Source of the DNA: an uncultured Eubacteriales bacterium
GTDB lineage: Bacteria > Bacillota > Clostridia > Christensenellales > Aristaeellaceae
Assembly: GCA_902790175.1 (NCBI GenBank)
Contig: CADAQZ010000007.1
Coordinates: forward strand, 1-50,956
Length of the DNA: 50,956 nucleotides
Direction: 5' to 3'
The notes beneath the pieces are model-generated. The model was not told the origin of the DNA, made no database searches, and worked only from the letters and a program-made list of their open reading frames with translations. The stretch's first letter is position 1, and each line of letters starts with the position of its first letter. Shown here piece by piece: positions 41,719 to 49,638 of the stretch. The position numbers and the translations under genes are program-made.

Positions 41719-42738
41719 ATGGCTCTGTTTGAGAATTATGAAGGTCGTATGCCTCAGATCCAGCCCGTCCTGGACAAGTATGGCTTCAAGAGCTTTGAAG
41801 ATGTAAAGGCTTTCAACAACGAAAAGGGCGTGGACGCCTACAAGATCGTTGAGAGTACGCAGCCCATCTGCTTCGAGAACGCGAAGTGGGCCTATGAGCT
41901 GGGCGCCGCCATCGCCATGAAGGAAGGCGTCAAGACCGCTGCCGACGCCGCGCGCTTCATCGGCGTGGGCCTGCAGGCCTTCTGCATCCCCGGCTCCGTC
42001 GCGGACCAGCGCCAGGTCGGCATCGGCCACGGTAACCTGGGCGCGCGCCTGTTGGAGGAGGAGACCGAGTGCTTCGCCTTCCTGGCCGGCCACGAGTCCT
42101 TCGCTGCCGCCGAGGGCGCGATCAAGATCGCACTGAACGCGAACAAGGTTCGCACCAAGCCCCTGCGCGTCATCCTGAACGGCCTGGGCAAGGACGCCGC
42201 CATGATCATCAGCCGCATCAACGGCTTCACCTACGTGCAGACCAAGTACGACTACCTGTCTGCCGACGTGAAGGAAGACCACGCGCTGACCGTCGTCAGC
42301 AAGACCCCGTACTCTACCGGCGACCGCGCGAAGGTCAACTGCTACGGCGCGGACGACGTGCGCGAGGGCGTGGCCATCATGTGGCATGAGAACGCCGACG
42401 TGTCCATCACCGGCAACTCCACCAACCCCACGCGCTTCCAGCACCCCGTCGCGGGCACCTACAAGAAGGAACGCTGGGAGGCCGGCAAAAAGTACTTCTC
42501 CGTCGCCTCCGGCGGCGGCACCGGCCGCACGCTGCATCCCGACAACATGGCCGCCGGCCCCGCCTCCTACGGCATGACCGACACCATGGGCCGCATGCAC
42601 TCCGACGCCCAGTTCGCCGGCTCCTCCTCCGTGCCCGCGCACGTGGAGATGATGGGCTTCCTGGGCATGGGCAACAACCCGATGGTCGGCGCGACTGTCG
42701 CCGTCGCCGTGGCTGTTGAAGAGGCCATGAAGAAGTAA
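41719..42738 (+). CDS. GGGtGRT-family protein
   Basis: A 339-residue protein of a family named for the motif seen here as GGGTGRT at 265-271. Other conserved-looking blocks are GVGLQAFCIPGSVADQRQVGIGHGNLGARLL (about 82-112, Cys89), FLAGHESFAAAEGA and SITGNSTNPTRFQHPVAGTYKK. There is no signal peptide or membrane helix. The function is unknown; glycine-rich motifs suggest nucleotide or cofactor binding. It is co-transcribed with the NifU-like gene, with AGGAGG before the ATG and a terminator 20 bases after the stop. Confidence 0.9.
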   Translation: MALFENYEGRMPQIQPVLDKYGFKSFEDVKAFNNEKGVDAYKIVESTQPICFENAKWAYELGAAIAMKEGVKTAADAARFIGVGLQAFCIPGSVADQRQVGIGHGNLGARLLEEETECFAFLAGHESFAAAEGAIKIALNANKVRTKPLRVILNGLGKDAAMIISRINGFTYVQTKYDYLSADVKEDHALTVVSKTPYSTGDRAKVNCYGADDVREGVAIMWHENADVSITGNSTNPTRFQHPVAGTYKKERWEAGKKYFSVASGGGTGRTLHPDNMAAGPASYGMTDTMGRMHSDAQFAGSSSVPAHVEMMGFLGMGNNPMVGATVAVAVAVEEAMKK

Positions 42739-42758
42739 GGAACGCTTGCAGATAAACT

Positions 42759-42794
42759 GCCCCGGCTGATAAAATCAGCCGGGGCAAGTTTTAT
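42759..42794 (+). terminator. Rho-independent terminator after the GGGtGRT gene
   Basis: GCCCCGGCTGAT, loop AAA, ATCAGCCGGGGC (42759-42785), followed by AAGTTTTAT. Confidence 0.88.
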
Positions 42795-42812
42795 ATGGAA
42801 TCGATGTGGGAA

Positions 42813-43101
42813 AAAGATTCTTCGACTTCGGCTTCGCCTCCGCTCAGAATGACAACCGCGAGGCCAGAATGTCATCCCGAGCGGAGCCGCGAGGCGAGAA
42901 TGTCATCCTGAGCGGAGCCGCGAGGCGAGAATGTCATCCCGAGCGGAGCCGCGAGGCGAGAATGTCATCCTGAGCGGAGCCGCGAAGCGAGAATGTCATC
43001 CTGAGCGGAGCCGCGAAGCGAGAATGTCATCCCGAGCGGAGCCGCAAGGCGAGAATGTCATCCTGAGCGGAGCCGCGAAGCGGCGGAGTCGAAGGATCTT
43101 A
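42813..43101. repeat. Expanded family A repeat with internal tandem array (copy 3)
   Basis: The left arm AAAGATTCTTCGACTTCGGC (from 42813) and right arm GGAGTCGAAGGATCTTA (to 43101) are the usual family A ends, but the middle is expanded into a tandem array (listed separately). The right end provides the TAA stop of the Dabb gene. No credible gene lies between 42739 and 43098; open frames here only read through the repeats. Confidence 0.85.
42866..43082. repeat. Tandem array of seven 31-bp units
   Basis: Seven contiguous units with no spacer start at 42866, 42897, 42928, 42959, 42990, 43021 and 43052. Each reads AGAATGTCATCCYGAGCGGA followed by GCCGCRAGGCG or GCCGCGAAGCG. Variation is confined to a few positions (C/T at base 12, G/A near bases 26-28). 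The unit equals half of a family A repeat. Confidence 0.95.
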
Positions 43102-43386
43102 CATCTCAAAATCGCACGCCACGGATGCGCTGCGCACCTCGTGCATGCGCTTCTTGACCGGCAGGTGCACCGGGTGGGTCTGGTAGGCGTCGAAGGCGGC
43201 GCGATCCTGGAACACAGTGATCAACGCGAGGTCGTAGCTGCGCTCGCTGCCAAGGATGTCGGCTCCGGCCTCCAAATCCAGCATGCCCTCGATACGGCCC
43301 TTCATGCTCTGAAAGTTCTTCACCAGCTGGGGAATCTCATCCTTGAACTCGTCCTTGATCTTGAAAAGCACGATGTGGCGGATCAT
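43099..43386 (-). CDS. Dabb-family (stress-responsive A/B barrel) protein
   Basis: A 95-residue dimeric alpha+beta barrel protein. MIRHIVLFKIKDEF is the typical first strand with conserved His4, and SERSYDLALITVFQD and FDAYQTHPVHLPV match the family core. Dabb proteins range from stress-induced proteins to small cyclases; the function here is unknown. AGGAGG precedes the ATG. It lies downstream of ybaK with an 11-base gap. Its stop codon TAA is the first three bases of repeat copy A3 on the minus strand. Confidence 0.9.
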   Translation of the reverse strand: MIRHIVLFKIKDEFKDEIPQLVKNFQSMKGRIEGMLDLEAGADILGSERSYDLALITVFQDRAAFDAYQTHPVHLPVKKRMHEVRSASVACDFEM

Positions 43387-43397
43387 GGTATTACCTC

Positions 43398-43871
43398 CTA
43401 TCTCTTGGTCAAATCGGTAAATGTCGCGTCGGTGTACCTTCGCAAATCCTCGGGGTTCACGATCAACTGCTGTCCCCGCATCCCAGCACTGACGTAGATT
43501 TTCTCGAACAGCGTCGCGATCTCATCGATGTAGGTCGGGTACTTTTTCTTCATGCCGATGGGGGAGCAGCCGCCGCGGATGTAGCCCGTCAGGCCGAGCA
43601 GCTCCTTCACGTGGATCATCTCCACCTTCTTTTCGCCCACGGCCATGGCGCACTTCTTGAGGTCCAATTCCTCCGCTACCGGGATCACAAACACGTAGGG
43701 CGCGCCTTTGACGCCCCGGGCCACCAGCGTCTTGAACACGCAATCCGGCTCGACGCCCAGCGCCGCCGCGGCGTGCACGCCGGACAGGTCGCTCTCGTCC
43801 ACCTCGTATTCGGATGTGTCGAACGGAATGCCCGCCTGTTTCAAAAGCCTCATAGCGTTTGTGATGGTCAT
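43398..43871 (-). CDS. ybaK: Cys-tRNA(Pro)/Cys-tRNA(Cys) deacylase YbaK
   Basis: Trans-acting editing enzyme that hydrolyses mischarged Cys-tRNA(Pro). The 157-residue YbaK/EbsC fold shows the catalytic Lys in CVFKTLVARG (about residue 47), VIPVAEELDLKKCA and the glycine-rich GYIRGGCSPIGMKKKYPTY. Length is typical. The start is the ATG just before TTTGTGATGG on the minus side. It lies downstream of truA, separated by a family B repeat, and upstream of the Dabb gene. Confidence 0.93.
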   Translation of the reverse strand: MTITNAMRLLKQAGIPFDTSEYEVDESDLSGVHAAAALGVEPDCVFKTLVARGVKGAPYVFVIPVAEELDLKKCAMAVGEKKVEMIHVKELLGLTGYIRGGCSPIGMKKKYPTYIDEIATLFEKIYVSAGMRGQQLIVNPEDLRRYTDATFTDLTKR

Positions 43872-43898
43872 GGGAACCTCCGGTACAGTTGTATCGCC

Positions 43899-43977
43899 TG
43901 TAGGGGCGGCGTTGCGCCGCCCGCCGGGTAGTACGATGCGCTTCGTTCTGGACGGGCGCCGAAACGGCGCCCCTACA
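43899..43977. repeat. Dispersed repeat family B, complete copy (MITE-like)
   Basis: Inverted ends TGTAGGGGCG (43899-43908) and CGCCCCTACA (43968-43977) enclose two hairpins, GGGCGGCG-TT-GCGCCGCCC and GGGCGCCG-AAA-CGGCGCCC, with a short variable middle. It lies between truA and ybaK, and its right end forms the last codons and the TAG stop of truA. Confidence 0.8.
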
Positions 43978-44719
43978 AAGCCTGCTTATAAAATACTTCC
44001 ATCAAGGTGAGCCCGTGGGCAGGGGCGGTGACGCCCAGGTCCAGGCGGTCGCCGGTCTCGATGGCCCGCGCCAGCGCGCCCGGCTCCAGCTTGCCGGAGC
44101 CCACGTCGCGCAGCGTCCCGGCGATGATGCGCACCATGTTGTACAGAAATCCGCCGCCCTCCACGATCAGCTTGACCTCGTGGCCGTCGCGCGTGAGCTC
44201 CGCCTTCCAGATCGTGCGCACGGTGTCCTTGACCACCGAGCCGCTGGCGGCGAAGGCGGCGAAGTCGTGCGTGCCGATCAGCGCGTCGGCCTCGGCCTGC
44301 ATCCGCTGTACGTCCAGCGGGTAGATGCTGTGCGCGTGCGTGTTGCGGTTCAGCGCCCCGGCGTGCGGCGCGTCCCAGAACAGGTAGCGGTAGCGCTTGC
44401 CCTTGGCGGAGAAGCGCGCGTGAAAGTCCGGCGAGGCGTCCTCGGAGAGGGACACGCGGATGTCGTGCGGCAGCAGCGCGTTTAATGCGTAGCTGAACTT
44501 CTCGCCGGGGATGCGGCTCTCGGTGTCGAAGTGCGCGGACTGGCCCAGCGCGTGCACGCCCGCGTCGGTGCGACTGGCTCCGTGGACGACGATGCGTTCG
44601 CCCGTCAGCTTTTCCAGCTTCTCCTCCAGCACCTGCTGCACCGCCAGCGCGTTGCTCTGCCGCTGCCAGCCGGCGTAGTTCGTGCCGTCGTACTCGACGA
44701 TCATGTGTATCCTGCGCAT
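43973..44719 (-). CDS. truA: tRNA pseudouridine(38-40) synthase TruA
   Basis: Isomerises uridines 38-40 in the tRNA anticodon arm. The 248 residues contain the catalytic Asp in GASRTDAGVHAL (about 48-59), YDGTNYAGWQRQ near the start, YRYLFWDAP and FLYNMVRIIAGTL. Length is normal. The last codons and stop (GCT TTG TAG) lie within repeat family B, so the C-terminus may be slightly altered relative to relatives. It starts one base after the ecfT stop; the ecfA-ecfT-truA order is conserved in Firmicutes. Confidence 0.96.
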   Translation of the reverse strand: MRRIHMIVEYDGTNYAGWQRQSNALAVQQVLEEKLEKLTGERIVVHGASRTDAGVHALGQSAHFDTESRIPGEKFSYALNALLPHDIRVSLSEDASPDFHARFSAKGKRYRYLFWDAPHAGALNRNTHAHSIYPLDVQRMQAEADALIGTHDFAAFAASGSVVKDTVRTIWKAELTRDGHEVKLIVEGGGFLYNMVRIIAGTLRDVGSGKLEPGALARAIETGDRLDLGVTAPAHGLTLMEVFYKQAL

Positions 44720-44720
44720 G

Positions 44721-45530
44721 TCAGAACACCTTGAAGTGGTTGAAGAGGATCACGGCGGCCAGCAGCGCCGCCAGCGACAGCGCGGCCAGCAGGTCGATCC
44801 CCTGGAACTTCAGCTGCTTCATGCGCGTGCGGCCCGCGCCGCCGCGGTAGCAGCGCGCGTCCATCGCCAGCGCCAGCTCCTCGGCGCGCCGAAACGCGCC
44901 CACGAACAGCGGTACCAGCAGCGGGATCATAGCCTTGGCGCGCTGGATGAGGCTGCCCGTCTCGAAGTTCGCGCCGCGCGCCTTCTGCGCCTTCATGATC
45001 TTGTCGGCCTCGTCCATCAGCGTGGGGATGAACCTGAGCGCGATGGACATCATCATCGCGATCTCGTGCGCCGGGAAGCGGATCGCCTGCAGCGGCCTAA
45101 ACAGCGTCTCCAGGCCGTCCGTCAGCGCGATGGGGGAGGTGGTGAGCGTCAGAAGCTGCGAGCAGACCACCAACAGGATCAGCCGCGCCGCCATGAACGT
45201 CGCCATGCGAAGCCCCTGGTCGGTGACGCGCACCGGCCCCAGCCGGACGAGCACATTGCCGCTCGTCTGGAAGAACAGGTTGAGCACGAAGGTGAAGATG
45301 ATGATGAAGAATATGGGCTTTAGGCCCTTGATCAAGAACTTCAGGTGGATGCCGGTGGAGGCGGCGCAGGCGATGACGAAGGCCGCGATCAGCAGAAAGC
45401 CAGCGAAGCCTTGCGATACGAACACGATGGCGATCAGCGCGATGGTCGCCAGCAGCTTGGTGCGCGGGTCCAGCCGGTGGATCAGCGATTCCCCGGGGAA
45501 GTACTGGCCCAGCGTGATGTTCTTCAGCAT
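44721..45530 (-). CDS. ecfT: Energy-coupling factor transporter transmembrane protein EcfT
   Basis: Scaffold membrane subunit of the ECF vitamin and metal importer, which joins interchangeable S-components to the ATPases. The 269-residue protein has about five to six helices, the N-terminal GQYFPGESLIHRLDPRTKLL, and the coupling-helix motifs with Ala-Arg-Gly (QKARGANFETG, about 185) and AMDARCYRGGAGRT (about 224-237). It overlaps the end of ecfA by 7 bases. No S-component gene is in the window, as expected for a group II system. Confidence 0.95.
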   Translation of the reverse strand: MLKNITLGQYFPGESLIHRLDPRTKLLATIALIAIVFVSQGFAGFLLIAAFVIACAASTGIHLKFLIKGLKPIFFIIIFTFVLNLFFQTSGNVLVRLGPVRVTDQGLRMATFMAARLILLVVCSQLLTLTTSPIALTDGLETLFRPLQAIRFPAHEIAMMMSIALRFIPTLMDEADKIMKAQKARGANFETGSLIQRAKAMIPLLVPLFVGAFRRAEELALAMDARCYRGGAGRTRMKQLKFQGIDLLAALSLAALLAAVILFNHFKVF

Positions 45531-47302
45531 GCGGCGTCACCTCCCGCGTTCAGATTCCTCGCGATGGCAGCGCAGACGTCCTCCGTGCGGTAGACGCCCT
45601 CGGGCATGTCAAAGCCCGCCTCGCGAAGTCGCCGCGCCAGCTTCGCGCACTCGGGCACGTCCAGGCCGATCTCGTGCAGCCGCCGGTCGTGCGTGAATAC
45701 CTCGGCGGGCGTGCCGGAGTAGGCGATCTCGCCCTTGCTCAGCACATACAGCTTGTCGCAGCATCGGCCCACGTCGTCCATCGAGTGCGACACCATCACC
45801 ACGGTGGTGCCCGCGTCGTGGATGCCGCGGATCAAATCCAGCATGTCGCGCCGGCCCGCCGGGTCCAGGCCCGCCGCGGGCTCGTCCAGGATCAGCGTCG
45901 CGGGCTTCATCGCCAATACGCCCGCGATGGCCACGCGCCGCTTCTGGCCGCCGGAGAGCTCAAACGGCGATTTTTCGGCCACTTCATCCGGGTCGAGGCC
46001 CACCTGCCGAAGCGCCCATTCCACGCGCCGGTCGATCTCATCCTTATCCAGACCGAGGTTCGTCGGTCCGAAGGCCACGTCCTTGCGCACGGTCTCCTCA
46101 AACAGCTGGTACTCCGGATACTGGAACACGAGGCCCACGGCGCGGCGCACGGCGATCAGGTCGGTGCCCTTCGCGCCCAGGTCGATGCCGTCGACACGCA
46201 CCGCGCCCGGCTCAGAAGGCTCCAGGCCGTTCAGGTGGGAGATCAGCGTGCTCTTGCCGCTGCCGGTGTGGCCGATGATGCCGATGAACTGCCCGGCCTC
46301 GATGTTCAGGCTCACGTCGTTGAGCGCCCGGGCCTCAAAGGGCGTGCCGGGCATGTAGACGTGGGAGAGGTGGCTGACCTCGATCACGCAGTCCTTCGCT
46401 GATTCTTCGGTGGTTTCCGTTTTTTCGGAGGGCTCCGCATCAATTCGCGTGGTTGCAGGGCGATCCCTGTGCGCCTGGCGGCACAGCTCCACGGCCATCT
46501 CGTTGACGGTCATCAGGCCCTTCGGCAGTTGAACGCCCGCGTGACTGAGCGCGTCTGCCAGCTTCATCATCTCCGGGACGTCCAGTCCCAGCGCGAGCAC
46601 CTTCTCCGTCTGGGCGAACACGTCCCGCGGCGCGCCCTCCAGCGCGATCCTGCCGCCGTCCATCACCACGAGGCGGTCTGCCAGCGCGGCCTCCTCCATG
46701 AAGTGGGTGATCCAGACAATCGTGATGTCCTCCTCGAGGTTCAGCTTGCGCGCGAGGGAGAACACGTCGCGCCTTCCGATGGGGTCCAGCATGGCGGTGG
46801 ACTCGTCGAACACGATGATGCGTGGGCGCATGGCCAGCACGCCCGCCACGGCAATGCGCTGCTTCTGGCCGCCGGAGAGCATGGCGGGGGAGGCCTGGGC
46901 GAAGTCGCTCATGCCCACGCTGCGCAGCGCGTCGTCCACGCGACGGCGGATCTCCTGGGGAGGTGTGCCGAGGTTCTCCAGGCCGAAGGCGCAGTCCTCC
47001 TCGACGATCGTCGTGACGATCTGGTTGTCCGGGTTCTGGAACACCATGCCGCAGGACTTGCGCACCTCGTAGCAGTCGTCCTCGGTCTTGGGCTCGATGC
47101 CGTTCACGACGAGCGTGCCCTCGCCGGGCAGCTGCAGCGCGTTGAGCATCTTGGCGAAGGTGCTCTTGCCGCTGCCGTTTCGGCCAAGTATGGCCAGAAA
47201 CTCGCCCTGCGCGACGGACAGGCTGACGTCCTTCACGGCGGGGGCCTTCGCGCCCTCGTAGGTGAAGGATACGCCCCGGGCCTCTATGATCGGTTTGTTC
47301 AT
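45524..47302 (-). CDS. ecfA: EcfA1-EcfA2 energy-coupling factor ATPases fused in one chain
   Basis: A 592-residue protein with two complete ECF ABC ATPases. Domain 1 (about 1-280): Walker A GRNGSGKST, Q-loop FQNPDNQ, signature LSGGQKQR, Walker B IIVFDEST, H-loop ITHFMEEA. Domain 2 (about 305-592): GHTGSGKST, FQYPEYQLFEETV, LSGGQKRR, LILDEPAAGLDP and VSHSMDD. A Glu/Thr-rich linker of about 25 residues joins them. Each half keeps the C-terminal GLDVPExxKLA helix of its family. Most Firmicutes encode EcfA1 and EcfA2 separately, so this is a fusion. All motifs are intact; domain 1 has Glu after Walker B Asp as expected. Confidence 0.94.
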   Translation of the reverse strand: MNKPIIEARGVSFTYEGAKAPAVKDVSLSVAQGEFLAILGRNGSGKSTFAKMLNALQLPGEGTLVVNGIEPKTEDDCYEVRKSCGMVFQNPDNQIVTTIVEEDCAFGLENLGTPPQEIRRRVDDALRSVGMSDFAQASPAMLSGGQKQRIAVAGVLAMRPRIIVFDESTAMLDPIGRRDVFSLARKLNLEEDITIVWITHFMEEAALADRLVVMDGGRIALEGAPRDVFAQTEKVLALGLDVPEMMKLADALSHAGVQLPKGLMTVNEMAVELCRQAHRDRPATTRIDAEPSEKTETTEESAKDCVIEVSHLSHVYMPGTPFEARALNDVSLNIEAGQFIGIIGHTGSGKSTLISHLNGLEPSEPGAVRVDGIDLGAKGTDLIAVRRAVGLVFQYPEYQLFEETVRKDVAFGPTNLGLDKDEIDRRVEWALRQVGLDPDEVAEKSPFELSGGQKRRVAIAGVLAMKPATLILDEPAAGLDPAGRRDMLDLIRGIHDAGTTVVMVSHSMDDVGRCCDKLYVLSKGEIAYSGTPAEVFTHDRRLHEIGLDVPECAKLARRLREAGFDMPEGVYRTEDVCAAIARNLNAGGDAAC

Positions 47303-47373
47303 GCTCAGAAAGCCTCCCGCGGGGCGCGTCGCGCACGCGCGCTTTTCGCCCCGGAAATGCTGTATTTCCTCAA

Positions 47374-47382
47374 ATTATAGCA
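47374..47382 (-). promoter_or_regulatory. Extended -10 promoter candidate for ecfA-ecfT-truA
   Basis: Minus-strand TGCTATAAT (47382-47374) is an extended -10 element; no good -35 precedes it. The leader to the ecfA ATG is about 65 bases. Confidence 0.5.
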
Positions 47383-47429
47383 CTTCTTCGTTAAGAGTAA
47401 TCCGATAAAAGCCCGCCATTTGAGCCGAT

Positions 47430-47457
47430 TTGACAGATTCAACGCAAATTTTATAGT
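47430..47457 (+). promoter_or_regulatory. Predicted promoter of pgk
   Basis: TTGACA (47430-47435), 16 bases, TATAGT (47452-47457). A second -10-like TAGAAT lies nearer the gene (about 47500-47505) but has a poor -35. Confidence 0.6.
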
Positions 47458-47539
47458 GAAGCGAATACAAAAGCCCCTTTTATTTTCCGCCGGAATGTGT
47501 TAGAATATGGGTATCAATTTGAACAAGGAGTGACTCAGC

Positions 47540-48733
<1,194 letters not shown>

Positions 48734-48735
48734 TC

Positions 48736-48836
48736 AGAGTTGAGAGTGGAGAGTTGAGAGTGGAGATATAGATGGCGGACATAGTGTCGAGTGCATTCTA
48801 ATCTTCACTCTTCACTCTTCACTCTTCACTCTCAAC
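48736..48836. repeat. Inverted heptamer-type repeat between pgk and tpiA
   Basis: Left arm (48736-48765) carries GAGAGTGGAGAGTTGAGAGT units; right arm (48803-48836) carries CTTCACT repeated in tandem and ends CTCTCAAC. The arms are largely complementary and could form a long imperfect hairpin. There is no gene here. Confidence 0.75.
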
Positions 48837-48891
48837 AGCTTTCCTGTGAACAGAAAGTCAATTGATTGTATTTATCAAGGAGGAGATTCCC

Positions 48892-49638
48892 ATGCGCAAG
48901 CCCATTATCGCCGGCAACTGGAAGATGAACAAGACCCCCGAAGAGGCGGCCCAGCTGGTCAAGGACCTGATCCCGCTGGTGAAGGACGCCAAGTGCGACG
49001 TGGTCGTCTGCACCCCCGCGGTGAACTTCGCCGCCGTCAAGCCCGTCATTGAGGGCACCAACATAAAGCTGGGCGCTCAGAACGTGCACTTCAAGGCCTC
49101 AGGCGCCTACACCGGCGAGCTCTCCGCCGACATGCTCAAGGCTTCCGGCGTCGAGTACGTCATCATCGGCCACTCCGAGCGCCGCCAGTATTTCGGCGAG
49201 ACCGACAAGACCGTCAACCTGCGCACCGTCGCGGCCGTGAAGGCCGGCCTGAAGCCCATCGTCTGCGTGGGCGAGATGAAGGACGAGCGCGAGGCGGGCT
49301 ACACCGACATGATCGTCACCTATCAGACCCAGATGGCGCTGCACACGCTGACCGCCGAGGAGCTGGACAACGTCGTGATCGCCTATGAGCCCGTCTGGGC
49401 CATCGGCACCGGCCTGACCGCCACCGACGAGCAGGCGAACGAGACCATCGGCGTCATCCGCAAGGCCATCGCCGCCAAGTTCGGCGAGGAAGCCGCGGCC
49501 AAGATCCGCATCCAGTACGGCGGCAGCATGAAGGGCTCCAACGTGAAGGGCCTGATGGCGCAGCCGGAGATCGACGGCGGCCTGATCGGCGGCGCGTCCC
49601 TCAAGGCGGAGGACTTCGCGCAGGTGGTGAACTTCTGA
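48892..49638 (+). CDS. tpiA: Triosephosphate isomerase
   Basis: Interconverts dihydroxyacetone phosphate and glyceraldehyde 3-phosphate. The 248-residue TIM barrel has AGNWKMN (catalytic Lys, about 8-14), GHSERRQYFGE with the catalytic His (about 93-103), AYEPVWAIGTG with the catalytic Glu and flexible loop (about 163-173), and YGGSMKGSN at the phosphate site. The start is the ATG after AAGGAGGAG; the longer frame from 48862 has no site. Its TGA overlaps the gpmI ATG (TGATG). Confidence 0.97.
   Translation: MRKPIIAGNWKMNKTPEEAAQLVKDLIPLVKDAKCDVVVCTPAVNFAAVKPVIEGTNIKLGAQNVHFKASGAYTGELSADMLKASGVEYVIIGHSERRQYFGETDKTVNLRTVAAVKAGLKPIVCVGEMKDEREAGYTDMIVTYQTQMALHTLTAEELDNVVIAYEPVWAIGTGLTATDEQANETIGVIRKAIAAKFGEEAAAKIRIQYGGSMKGSNVKGLMAQPEIDGGLIGGASLKAEDFAQVVNF

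Noticed and set aside
42866-43082. Regular repeats that could suggest a CRISPR array
   Set aside because: The seven 31-base units are contiguous with no spacers, no cas genes are nearby, and the unit matches the dispersed family A repeat.
42931-43497. A 188-residue open frame beginning in the tandem array
   Set aside because: The first part only translates the 31-bp repeats in shifting frames and the rest is antisense to the Dabb gene.
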